Source: Saturnia japonica
Lineage: Eukaryota; Arthropoda; Insecta; Lepidoptera; Saturniidae
Length of the DNA stretch: 64,000 bases
Direction of reading: 5' to 3'
Assembly (NCBI GenBank): GCA_033032175.1
Contig: CM065318.1
Span: 15,562,001 to 15,626,000, forward strand
Under the pieces are notes generated by a model. That model did no database searches and was not told where the DNA came from. It saw only the letters and a list, made by a program, of their open reading frames with translations. The translations under genes and the position numbers were made by a program. This document shows, piece after piece, positions 45,210 to 54,381 of the stretch (position 1 is the stretch's first letter; the number at the start of each line of letters is the position of its first letter).

Positions 45210-45560
45210 AATTGCGAAAGTGATCGTATCTGTCTGTTTATTACCTTTCCACGACTAAGCCTAATATAAACCGATGTCATTTAAAATTGTTGAGCGGAGT
45301 CGTGGGAAAAAGATAGTGAATAATAAGACACGAAACTAGTTTGTTGTATGTAAATATAAACATTTACGAAATATGAAATCTAATGAAAAGTGAAGGTAGT
45401 TTAAAAAGTATTTTACAAAAAATGCTGCAAAGAAAATTCAATTTTCCTACCATATTATTTTCTTCGCAAAATTCATTATCCATTTACGGTTTCGCAGGCA
45501 ATTGTTTTAATCCGATATCAAGCGCGGCTCAATGTGGAATGAAATAATTTAATAGCTCCC
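45210..45560. other. AT-rich spacer, possible Helitron scrap
   Basis: ATCGTATCTGTCTGTTTATT is repeat-like. Nothing firm is seen beyond it. Confidence 0.2.
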
Positions 45561-45705
45561 CCTAAAGCGCGGCGCCACCACTCGTATCCAAGATGGCGGT
45601 GGGGGCGGGGCCGTGGGTGGAGCGTGCCGCCTCATTTGAATTTCGAACGTGGCCTCATCGAACGTGTGTTCGAACGCGTTTTCGGACAATTAATTTCGAC
45701 ATGAT
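45560..45705. other. GC-rich unique block with AAGATGGCGG
   Basis: AAAGCGCGGCGCCACCACTC, then CCAAGATGGCGGTGGGGGC and GGGGCCGTGGGTGG. AAGATGGCGG fits the YY1/Pleiohomeotic site class. The block is sharply GC-rich against its flanks. It may be a promoter or Polycomb-type element of an unseen gene; no transcript evidence. Confidence 0.3.
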
Positions 45706-46385
45706 ACCAATTTCGCGTTTTGTCTACACCAGCCTTTATGGTTGGATTCAGTTTGTTATTAAATGGGGTTGATGGTTTAATTGATTGTAATTAATGCGAA
45801 AAATCTATTGTAATATGTTATCAAACTGTTTAGAATATTCTACAAATAACTAGTATAGTTGTAAAATGTATTTAAGATATAAATAAAATTAATTAGGTAC
45901 TTAAAACAAAGATGTACACCTACCTCACATTTTTTTATATATTAGTAGGTACCTAAATGGTATCATGAAATTATTGTTATTTTAACATATACCTATGTAC
46001 CCATTTACTATAGATAAACATTCCGAACTTAAATTAGATGTATTTTTAGTATTTTTATTTTATGTATATACCTACACATAAATATATATTTTTTAAATTT
46101 ATTTCTATAACTAAGTACCTATTTATTATATTCATAGCTATTACGTAATAGAACAATGTTAATCATGCGATAACGCGGTTAAAGATATTAAGATTAAGGT
46201 CACACAATGTTAGATATATATAGGTACCTATAGGTATACATAAGCTATGTACCTATCTACTTAGTTGACAGTCTTTTTTATATTGTTTTAAACCGTATAT
46301 CACCTTGTGATTAAAACACTTTATGAATAAAATAAATTCTCTTATTTATAATTATGGTTATCACACATAAACCTTTGACACTTCA
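45706..46385. other. AT-rich spacer, nothing recognised
   Basis: Rich in TAGGTACC-type words; no gene, no terminal repeats. Confidence 0.3.
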
Positions 46386-46389
46386 AAGA

Positions 46390-46625
46390 AAAATGTGTAA
46401 TAAGTTGGAATTTTTAACAAAAAGCCTCCTCATAATGGCACCGAGCAAACAGCGTATTGTGAGAACTTTCACAATATTATGTAGAGTGGTGTAATGCCGA
46501 CACAAAGGGCCTCCCCGCTCGGTAAATAATGCTTTGTTCTACGAAGCCAAATTTTGACAATCACTAGCGTACTCCCTATAGAAGGGCGCGGGGAGGGGCG
46601 GCAAAGATTAGCTACAGTACAGAAG
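46390..46625. other. Unique moderate-GC block with palindrome
   Basis: CGTATTGTGAGAACTTTCAC AAT contains ATTGTGA/TCACAAT around a 6-base centre. GCTCGGTAAATAATGC carries a forkhead-like GTAAATA. CGGGGAGGGGCGGCAAAG follows. No coding frame and no partner in the window. Confidence 0.3.
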
Positions 46626-46678
46626 CGGATAGAAGTAAAATGCCGTTATATTTTGCGTCAATAATTTATTTATCCTGT

Positions 46679-46686
46679 ATCCAGAA
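46679..46686. repeat. Left 8-bp target duplication of hAT
   Basis: ATCCAGAA, identical to 50323-50330. Eight bases is the hAT superfamily length. Confidence 0.8.
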
Positions 46687-47431
46687 TAGGGCATCGAAAC
46701 TCGGTTCAATTTTGAAAACCCGGGTTTTCGGGTTAAGAGTAATCAAAACCCGGGTAGACCGGTTTTTTCGAGCATTTCGATCTTTTTATTGTAATTTTTT
46801 AAAATACACTAATCTGCGTTTATATATTGATTTCCTACAATGAGTACAAAATATAAAGGATGAGGAAGAATTTCAATAAATTAAACAGTACTTTACAAAT
46901 TATAAAAACAGTTTTAATGTTTAAAAAAGTGATAAAGATTTGTTTTTTCTTCAGAATATCTTAAAACTTAGTAAGTAATCTAGTCTTTTTTAAATCACAG
47001 ACTTGCAGAGATTAATTTTAACATTAAATGAATTATTTTGGTAACATTCAAACACACTCAAACAAATTTAAAAGCTAATAAAAATAATATCTTCAAAAGA
47101 CATTTTTGTAGTATCACAAATAATTTTAACATTAATAAAACTCTTCTTCTCATTAATAATTAAGTAACGAATAGTTCTAGTCTTCTATTCTAATATAATT
47201 TAAATTGCAGTTGTTTCGTTAATAATCAGTTCTTTATCTAATTAACTAAAATATGTACTAAGTAAAAAGTAGTTATGCATTTGACACATTATTGAAACAA
47301 CATAGTAAAGACATACCCTCTGAACATCTGACCACTTTAGAAAAAAGAGATATTCACATAAAATAATAACTAATGCCATTTTGGATATATCGTAACATAA
47401 CATAAAAATAACAGAAATCAGAACTGTATTA

Positions 47432-48508
47432 TTAGAATTTCTTCTTACTTATGTAAAATGAACGTAAAAAAATGAGGGCATCCAAAGTTTTGTCACTCAA
47501 AGACGAACGCAATCTATTGCAGACAATTCCAGCCGAAGAAAATATACGCTCTGGCTCGACGCTAGTAGGTGGAATAGTTTTTAAATGTTCATATACCAGC
47601 GATAGGTAACGCCCTCGCTGTCGCGTACCGCCATTCTCGAAGAGTGCCATTTCTACCCTCACAGTAGTAAGCAAATCGTCTGATGGACAAGCTGATCCAG
47701 TTTCAGGAGCAGTATTATCAGTAGCAACAGCTTGACTTAACTGTCTGTTCAGTTCCTCTTCATTTGTCAAAGTAGACAACTGAATGTCAATTTCTCGCAG
47801 GTCTTGGTCTGGCGCTGGCAAATTTTCAAGAAGTATATTTTGTTTTTTGGTTGTGCGTTTAATCAGATTAACAATTTCGTTTAGCATTTCATCACCTGTA
47901 GGCCGATAAAAAACAGTTTTATCTTCATTTTGGATGTTCTCAAAATATTTACCTGGATTAGTCAAGTACTGTAGTGTTGCTGCTTGAGTTAGTCTTCTTT
48001 TTGCGTATCGTTTGCTCAATGCAGTTGCCATTTTGTTACTTAGTGGTGTCTTCATTTCATCCATTTTCTTCAATGCAAATTTTAGGGAAACATCAGCTGT
48101 AAGTAATGTTGCATCGCGTCGACATAGCGCCTCGACGACAGTTTTCATAACATCCAATATTTTATGGATCTCATCTATATTTCTCCAGTCATCATCAGTA
48201 AATGCAATGTCTGTTTTTAAATTAATTAAAGCTTTTGTAATAGATATTTTCAATTTCAGAAACCGACCTAACATGGCAGAAATGCTACTCCAGCGCGTTT
48301 TCCCGTCTAACAGCAGGGAGTACTCCTGTCCAAAATCAGCTCTGACATGTTTTTGAAGGATGTCATCGTTTTTTGTCGGAGAATTCTTGAAGATTTTTAC
48401 CACTTTTCGTACTTTTGATAGCAGCTCGTTGTATCTAACTGAAAGTAACTGAACTGAAAGACTCCATAAACGAGGATTCATTATTAAATTCGACGCCATC
48501 CTCGTCAT
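47432..48508 (-). CDS. hAT transposase, C-terminal part (insertion domain and hAT dimerisation)
   Basis: 358 codons, overlapping the upstream frame by 74 bases in another frame. The first 17 or so residues are frame noise. Family-like sequence then starts and includes SKVRKVVKIFKNSPTKN and KTRWSSISAM, with R72-W73, the RW motif before the helical insertion. The conserved hAT C-terminal dimerisation block follows near residues 315-350: SVEPERIFSSAG, NRLRSSLSDK and FLRSFY. The stop at 47432 is at the expected distance from this block, so the C-terminus looks complete. Together with the N-terminal part the protein would have the usual length of the family. Whether the shift is real or an assembly error cannot be settled here. 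Confidence 0.8.
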   Translation of the reverse strand: MTRMASNLIMNPRLWSLSVQLLSVRYNELLSKVRKVVKIFKNSPTKNDDILQKHVRADFGQEYSLLLDGKTRWSSISAMLGRFLKLKISITKALINLKTDIAFTDDDWRNIDEIHKILDVMKTVVEALCRRDATLLTADVSLKFALKKMDEMKTPLSNKMATALSKRYAKRRLTQAATLQYLTNPGKYFENIQNEDKTVFYRPTGDEMLNEIVNLIKRTTKKQNILLENLPAPDQDLREIDIQLSTLTNEEELNRQLSQAVATDNTAPETGSACPSDDLLTTVRVEMALFENGGTRQRGRYLSLVYEHLKTIPPTSVEPERIFSSAGIVCNRLRSSLSDKTLDALIFLRSFYISKKKF

Positions 48509-49484
48509 TATCTGCAGAATTCGTGTCGTCGTTAAATTCTACAGTTCGCAGTCTTTGAGCCAATACCGATAAAGGCAAATCTTCATCCTCGTCAAGTTCG
48601 GCAAGCTGAGTGACGTTTTCCTCGAAGCCGGCATTGCGTTTGTACATTACGTCCACAATTGCCAGCTGAACGGCATGAGCGATGCATAGCTGATGGTATG
48701 ACTTAAGGGATTTCTCTAATGCAACCATTAGGCTGCAACCGTCTGTGGTTTGAGCGACGATGTCATTTGTTAGGGATACCCCATATTCGTCCAACTTGGC
48801 CTCAATCAATTGTACGCATGAGACTGCATTCATGGACCCGTGAATGCGTATGAGACCTAGATTTCGAAAACTGCTATTCCTTGCAAAATTTGTTGAATGT
48901 AAAGTGAGCCCTATATATCTTCTATTTTTATTGGATGTCCATTCATCGAATGATATCGAAAACTTCTTTTCATCTGACAGTATAATTTTTATCTCGTTGA
49001 TTATTTCTAGCTTTCTTTTATCAAAGTCTTTGAGAATTATGTTGCGAACGGTATCAGCAGTAGTGGGTAATTTGTTGCCGGTCTTTTCAAAAAGGTACTT
49101 TAAATCTTGAGATTTTGAGAACGTTCTAAGAGGAATTCCATCAACTGCAGCCATACGAGACACCATAACCTGCATACTTGGGTTTGCATCAGTCTCAAAA
49201 TAGTGTGTCAACTTAGTTTTCTTTTTTGGCGCTTCGGGAATTTCTTTTGAAGAAGATGCACTACCTTGAGCTGTTGTTTCGATTGTTGAATGCCTTGCAG
49301 CCTCTATATCAACCGTGTGAATATTCTTTAAATGTCTTAGTAGACTGCTAGTACTACCACCGGCTGATTTCAATACTTTTTGGCATGTTTTACATTTAGC
49401 TTCATTTTTGTTTTTGTTTCTGAGAAAATAGTGCCAAACAGATGTGTTGTCTCCTTCCTTACTAGTTACTACTCTAAAATCCAT
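48435..49484 (-). CDS. hAT transposase, N-terminal part (BED finger and first catalytic motifs)
   Basis: 349 codons. Residues 17-56 form a BED zinc finger: W17, C31-x2-C34, H51-x4-H56, used to bind transposon ends. Residues 60-95 are low-complexity and linker-like. The RNase H-like hAT core begins with SFDEWTS, D180 being the likely first catalytic Asp. AQTTDGCSLM gives D248, the likely second, and CIAHAVQLA (C267, H270) is the conserved C/H motif of this hAT branch. The ATG at 49484 lies 35 bases inside the exon that starts at the 49519 splice junction and is the first ATG in this frame. From about residue 335 the frame leaves the homologous sequence and stops at 48435; the protein continues in the overlapping frame, so a single frameshift has broken the gene. 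The host range and activity cannot be told. Confidence 0.8.
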   Translation of the reverse strand: MDFRVVTSKEGDNTSVWHYFLRNKNKNEAKCKTCQKVLKSAGGSTSSLLRHLKNIHTVDIEAARHSTIETTAQGSASSSKEIPEAPKKKTKLTHYFETDANPSMQVMVSRMAAVDGIPLRTFSKSQDLKYLFEKTGNKLPTTADTVRNIILKDFDKRKLEIINEIKIILSDEKKFSISFDEWTSNKNRRYIGLTLHSTNFARNSSFRNLGLIRIHGSMNAVSCVQLIEAKLDEYGVSLTNDIVAQTTDGCSLMVALEKSLKSYHQLCIAHAVQLAIVDVMYKRNAGFEENVTQLAELDEDEDLPLSVLAQRLRTVEFNDDTNSADNDEDGVEFNNESSFMESFSSVTFS

Positions 49485-49519
49485 ATCTCATTGATTTATG
49501 GTCAACGAAGGGGATTCAT

Positions 49520-49838
49520 CTGAAAGCAAACTTAGTTTTATTATAATAATAGCAATCGTATTTTTTCACGATGTAATGCTTGCAGGCAACGGCTACGAGG
49601 CCTTACCTATTCATGGTTAGTTAGCGCTAGTATTACATTAAAATATTAGCAATAAAAATCGGATATAAATACCAAAAAAATAAATTCAAATACACCTAAA
49701 AATAGCGCGACGAGTGGCGGACGACATCACGTCAATATATCAAATAATTGGATTAGTTACATTAGAATCCTAGAAAAACAAGCTAAAACTGTAAGTTACG
49801 TTTTATTGAATAACAAAATTAATTTAGTAGATACTCAC
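49520..49838 (-). other. Probable 5'UTR intron of the hAT transposase
   Basis: On the minus strand the donor TATAG|GTGAGTAT is a near-perfect match to the consensus. The acceptor is AAGTTTGCTTTCAG|ATGAATCC. The intron would be 319 bases and ends 35 bases before the ATG. An ATG directly at the acceptor starts only a short frame. Confidence 0.5.
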
Positions 49839-50060
49839 CTATAAAGAGCGTCACTAAACACTACATATAACACTCCTCACGTTCACGCCACCCGTGCTGG
49901 CGCGTCGAATACTTATGGCAGACTGACTAAACAAAATGGCGGAGGTATTCATCACCCGCGAAACGCGCGACGAGCTTCGCTACACGCTCCCCTCTCCACA
50001 GCTCCACACTTCACCTCATTCATGTACTGAGATGGACGCGCGCGTTCCATTTAACTTGCA
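49690..50060 (-). promoter_or_regulatory. Probable hAT promoter / 5'UTR region
   Basis: GC-richer DNA upstream of the intron, with AACAAAATGGCGGAGG and GAAACGCGCGACGAGC. Its position between the right terminal repeats and exon 1 fits the promoter of the transposase. The exact start is unknown. Confidence 0.35.
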
Positions 50061-50322
50061 TGGCTTGTTTTATTGGTAGGAACGTAGCAACGAAGCTACT
50101 TTTTACATAATAAATAATAATTTATCAAAACGTGTTTTTATTCCATTTACTTATTATTGCATTCGAAGTGGCTTAAACATAATAAATAACAATAACAAAA
50201 GTATTAAAAAAAAACCCGAAAAACCCGAGTTTTAAAAATCAAACCCGGGTTTTTTTGTAATTCACAGAACCGGGAAATCCCGGGTTTTTTCGGTCCGGGT
50301 AAACCCGGGCTCGATGCCCTAA

Positions 50323-50330
50323 ATCCAGAA
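50323..50330. repeat. Right 8-bp target duplication of hAT
   Basis: ATCCAGAA, partner of 46679-46686. Confidence 0.8.
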
Positions 50331-50530
50331 TGTACACCGACAGTTCGCCGGGTATGTTTTTTAGGTCCCGTGTAATAGGGGTCGAGCCTATTGCCATTAA
50401 TCCGGCATGAACTGAAACTCCAAGCTGCTAGTAAGAATTTCATACAAAACCCCAATAACACTTTGCTCTGCCTGGGAATCGAACCCAGAACCACGATCAT
50501 AGCAGTCGCGCTTACGGCCACTAGGCTGAT
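50331..50530 (-). repeat. tRNA-derived SINE-2, copy b, beside the hAT
   Basis: The minus strand has TAGTGGCCGTAAGCGC (A box-like), GGGTTCGATTCCCAGGC (B box), ATTAATGGCAATAGGC and CCCCTATTACACGGGACC, as in 35040-35252. On the far side of the hAT, AAAATGCCGTTATA at 46638-46651 may be the continuation of the tail, which would mean that the hAT landed in this SINE. Confidence 0.6.
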
Positions 50531-51052
50531 GAAGCAGTTATTCATACTCAGTGACACAAAATTCAAACAAACCCACAATACTGCACTTTGCTTTAACTAC
50601 GGTGATCTTACTGAGAGTATCTTTCTCTTTAGTCCTCTTGCTGATTTCTTCCTTTTAATCGCTCATTGTTTCCACTTCGCTTTTCAAAACAGAACTGTTG
50701 AGACTCAAGATACGGCTCGCTTATATAGGTAGGCAGGTACCTACTCAAATAAAACGTTCACGAAATCTCCTAGATGGTCCTTGAAATTTACAAAATGCGT
50801 CATCGTTTTTAAAAGAAGGGAAGCGTTCTATTTTCAGACCATTGTTTATTGATGCAACCGAGCGATAAGGTTTTGTATGTGTGAGTAAATAAAACACTTC
50901 CTCGAACCTAAGACTACATAGGTACTTACTCGATGTTTCGAGCACATTCTAGACAGTTCCAGAGATTTCGAGAATAGTGATTTTTTTTATATTTTTACTC
51001 AGATCGTAACATTATTATAGTGCAGTTAAATAGGCTCAAAAAAGGGATTTCA

Positions 51053-51345
51053 ATGTGGCTCAGTGATAGCGCGTAGTTACAGATTTCGCGTCTATCGATG
51101 TGAGTTCAAACCTAAACAATGCGCCTGAGGTTTTCGGTGAAGGAAAACATCGTGATGAAACCATAGCATAGTGGTAGAGTTTTTACTAATGCCCGCCTAG
51201 ATAGCTACCACCCTCAAGTTGAAAACCTGTCGCCGAGCACCAATATATGTGTTCTGGCTGCTGGACTTCAGCCAGTTCCCCCATTAGGCTTAGCGTGTTA
51301 CCATTTTAGGCCGCATTGTCACTTAAAATCAGATGAGATTGTGGC
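51053..51345 (+). repeat. SINE-1 copy, near full-length
   Basis: TGGCTCAGTGATAGCGCG (A box), GAGTTCAAACCTAA (mutated B box), TTTTCGGTGAAGGAAAACAT, ATGCCCGCCTAGATAGC and TCAGATGAGATTGTGG at the end. Confidence 0.7.
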
Positions 51346-51474
51346 CATAACGATAAGAAAACGTACCTATACTTACCTAAATTAGATATATCTGAATAAG
51401 ATTTTTTTGTAAAAACCTAACATTTTATAAATAAACCGTTACAAAACATTTGTTGAAGTCAATTAAGAGCATGA

Positions 51475-51565
51475 ACGTGAAGAGACATTTGGGCAGTCCG
51501 GCATGACAGCAGCGACTGACGATGGATTGTATATTCCACGTGTAGATCCCACCCACGATCAGGTA
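51475..51565 (+). repeat. R9 repeat fragment
   Basis: GCATGACAGCAGCGACTGAC then GATGGATTGTATATTCC matches R9 words at 52615 and 63650. Confidence 0.35.
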
Positions 51566-52364
51566 CAGTGTTGCGACTTTGCCGTGCTATGATAAAATTA
51601 AATCTTAATCTTTGACCGGTTTTCGATGTGTGTGTAACGCGGAGGAGGAGGTGGGACGGAAGCGAGGTAGGGGTGCTCCGCCAGTCCAATGTTGACAATT
51701 GATGGATATCTCTTGTCTTCAAAAGGCAGATTAATGTCCTGTCTCGCGACTAACAATAGTGAAGATACTTGAAGGATTAGGCGTCTGAGTTCTCATCGCG
51801 AAGAGTGACGAATGTTTTTTGTGAAGACCCGTCAAGTTGAAATCCGTAAGAAACCTTTTCAGAGTTTCCCATTGAATATATTTAAACTACGCTGAAGGGC
51901 TTTATTACGTCGTTTGATCGAACCTGAAGTTACCAAATGTTTAGTGGAATGTTAGTGAAACGCTGAGCAAAAATAAACTAAATAGTATTGGTATTAAATT
52001 TGTAGCTTTAAGATTTGAAATTCTTTGAATACAAAGCTATTCTATATAGATAATCGTTTTGCTTATATTATGGCGTCGATAAAAAAAAAATTCAAGATAC
52101 ATTTACTTGGACACCTACCTTTAAAATGTGTGAAGACAAAGGTCAATATGAAATTTTCGCATTTTGCACAATCATCAAATAATCGACAATTTTTGCTTTC
52201 TATTAATATGTTTAACATTCTGGTTTTACATATATATATATTATATATATATATATAGTGTATAATTTTATAATATCCTTGCGGCAGATCCCATAACAAA
52301 ATATTTTGAAATAGTGATTGTTTTGTGGTGTGTCATTTAAGTGTTTTGTTTAACTTGACCATTG

Positions 52365-52530
52365 GTTTTGGTTAACCATGACTTCTTTGTTTATGAACCG
52401 ATTTGAATGATTCTTTTTTTGTTGGATAGGGGAATACATTAATGGTGGTACCATTTTAATTTCGTTGGCATTGGACCTTCAACTTCCTAGATACGCAAAG
52501 GAAATCTTTAAAAGTTTTTTTCCTTTTTGG
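52365..52530 (+). repeat. ACCGACTTCAA repeat family, copy 4 (3' part)
   Basis: ATGACTTCTTTGTTTATGAA, TTTTGTTGGATAGGGGAA and CTTCAACTTCCTAGATACGC match copy 5 at 58362. Confidence 0.5.
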
Positions 52531-52614
52531 TTAAAAATTGTTAGTAATCATTTCGCAATCGCTGACTCGCTTTTGAGCGTTGCGTTTTGGAATGAGCCTG
52601 AGCATGTCCAGTTA

Positions 52615-52705
52615 AATTATTGCAAGCCGTCATGACAGCGGCAACTGTCGATGGATTTAGATCTCTCGGTAGTCGTCGTTTTGTTGGAATGTACTGTGCT
52701 TACCA
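52615..52705 (+). repeat. R9 repeat fragment
   Basis: CATGACAGCGGCAACTGTCG, TTTAGATCTCTCGGTAGTCG and GTACTGTGCTTACCAT. Confidence 0.4.
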
Positions 52706-52929
52706 TAAGTAGGTATAATAGGTTACAATCAATTTACGTTGCTAGGTATCATTGATGACTAACTTAGTCATGTCATTGGCAGGCGGGGTACAATTTAAGG
52801 AGTTATTTTTTTTGTACTTACATATCTAGACACTAATATATTGCTGTAAAATACGATTGATATATTATAACAGTACCTAGAATAAGAATGTATGCATACA
52901 TGAATGGTAAAAAAATAATGTTGACATGG

Positions 52930-53098
52930 AATCTATCGTGTAAAGGCGACGGGACGGACGGGGGGCTTGTAGGAGGGCAATCCGCACCCGAGTGTCGGTG
53001 CGTACTGATGGCTCGCAATAAAGCGCGATGGCCGGCGGCTCATTTAATCACGCGATGGAATTTGCGGAATAAGACGACCACTGTAGCTCGTTAAGTAA
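52930..53098. other. GC-rich unique block
   Basis: GACGGGACGGACGGGGGGC, GCACCCGAGTGTCGGTGC, then CTCGCAATAAAGCGCGATGG and CTCATTTAATCACGCGATGG. GCAATAAA is an Abd-B/Caudal-type word. Both strands carry short open frames but no domain is visible. Candidate regulatory DNA. Confidence 0.3.
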
Positions 53099-53159
53099 GG
53101 AAAAGGACTATTTTAAATACTAGCTGTGACCCGCGATCTCACTCATTTTTTTTTTCTTC

Positions 53160-53770
53160 TCGTCTGTAAGCCAACCCGTTCTGAGCCTTCGATACCCTGC
53201 CCCAATGTTTACAAATGTTTATCTGACTATACTATTGGCTATAGCCAATAGCCCTGGAGCCTTAGCCGGCTTTTACAGCTTACAGCTTCACCGTGGCTTG
53301 GGAGCGAGCACTCAAAGCACTCAGCTGCGAAACCGTAGCAACATGCTGAAGTGGTGCCAAAGTGGTCGAACCTCGGCTTGGGATGTTATCGTAGTTGCAA
53401 TTAAATCGTGAACTAGCTAATTTCTCTATATTTAGAAATTCGAGCTAACTAAATATACATATAGATATACATGTTTCTGCCTCCTGGAAGGAAGTAAGAA
53501 ACATACGTATATATATATATATATATATATATAGGTATTTAGTGATCTGTTAATTTTTGTCAACTAGTAGAAAAAAAAAGTAGGTCCCTCACAGAACCTA
53601 TGTAGTTGGGTGCAGTGTAATGATGTCTGTCGATAGCCAGTGGTTGCAAATGAAGTGTTACTTGTATCGCGCGAGTTGCTGATAGGCCCAAGGGCTCCAC
53701 ACCGAGAGAATTAACCTAAGCTTGAGTTGCCGCAGAAAAGGGTGGACGTGACGGGTGACTGGCAGTTCTA
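53160..53770 (-). mobile_element. Jockey-like LINE 3' part, nested in a Helitron
   Basis: The minus strand is co-linear with 30570-31090: CACGTCCACCC, TCGGTGTGGAGCCCTTGGGC, TAGTTAGCTCGAATTTC, CCCAAGCCGAGGTTCGACC and GGTGAAGCTGTAAGC. About 60 bases follow before an A-rich end (poly-T near 53145 on the plus strand). No clear target duplication found. Confidence 0.65.
53507..53533. repeat. (TA)n microsatellite
   Basis: About 13 TA units inside the LINE 3' UTR, at a spot where the related LINE has a non-repetitive ATACGCATG. Confidence 0.8.
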
Positions 53771-53834
53771 GAGATTAGCGCGTACACATAAAAAAAAAGA
53801 AGTTTCTTGAGCTTTATAATATTAGTTCATTTAA

Positions 53835-54370
53835 CTAAAATATAGATTATTAATTGTTTCATATTGTCTTTTTATATGAGTATTCATCATGAGCCATGCC
53901 AAAGCAAAAGTGAAAATTTTTCATATTGTCTAGTTACACGATCCTTAATCTCACCTGGTTATAAATAAAGATGAGGCCGATGATGGATTGCGCTTACCTA
54001 TCAGATATCTATGCACTCTTATTTGAGATCTCACATAATATAAATACATATACCTTCTTCGATCTTCTTTTACCTCTATGTCCAATTGTTCATCTACCTT
54101 CATCTTTCACGACGTGGCCAATCCTTTAGATGGGCTGGGAGCTCATTTTCATTATATTTATCTACATGCGTATAATTTCACACCTTTTTTAAGTGTATTA
54201 TGTAGGTATATAAAATAGTAGACTTAAAATAGGTAAAGGTAAACTTAAACCACCGTAAGGGTCGTTTCCCAATATTTATATAGAAACGTACATTACTATA
54301 AAATATTTACCTCAATTTACCCTCTCACCATCGACAGAAAATTCATCCTCACACCTTGGAAACTAAATGG
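53835..54370. other. AT-rich spacer, nothing recognised
   Basis: No gene or repeat partner seen. Confidence 0.3.
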
Positions 54371-54373
54371 TCG

Positions 54374-54381
54374 TTAACAGT
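54374..54381. repeat. Left 8-bp target duplication of P-like element
   Basis: TTAACAGT, matching TTGACAGT at 55351-55358 in seven of eight bases. Confidence 0.65.

Larger units (their letters stand above)
46687..50321 (-). mobile_element. Nearly intact hAT transposon (ZBED/BED-finger type), about 3.6 kb
   Basis: The ends TAGGGCATCGA (46687) and TCGATGCCCTA (to 50321) are 11-bp perfect inverted repeats, continuing imperfectly inward. One extra A separates the right end from its target copy. Both subterminal regions carry clusters of AAACCCGGGTTT-like words (46716-46770 and 50210-50310), probable transposase-binding repeats. Between them lie a minus-strand transposase frame, a 5'UTR intron with clean splice signals and a TTTATT (AATAAA on the minus strand) near 46785. 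The exact 8-bp target duplication shows that it has not been rearranged since insertion. Confidence 0.85.
53119..53830 (-). mobile_element. Helitron-like element split by a LINE
   Basis: The left part has TACTAGCTGTGACCCGCGAT, the complement of a Helitron 3' end (CTAGT). The right part (53774-53830) has GAGATTAGCGCGTAC and GAGCTTTATAATATTAGTTC, the complement of the Helitron 5' region. The LINE at 53160-53770 lies between. Confidence 0.5.

Noticed and set aside
48012..48356. Plus-strand frame antisense to the hAT transposase
   Set aside because: Shadow of the coding frame on the other strand; the 48844-49110 frame is the same case.
50460..50530. Second tRNA-like sequence
   Set aside because: Part of SINE-2; the 35040 copy shows the same head and body.
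50204..50578. 124-codon minus-strand frame
   Set aside because: Spans hAT terminal repeats and the neighbouring SINE.
53119..53830. Possible target duplication around the nested LINE
   Set aside because: No matching flanks longer than a few bases were found by eye.
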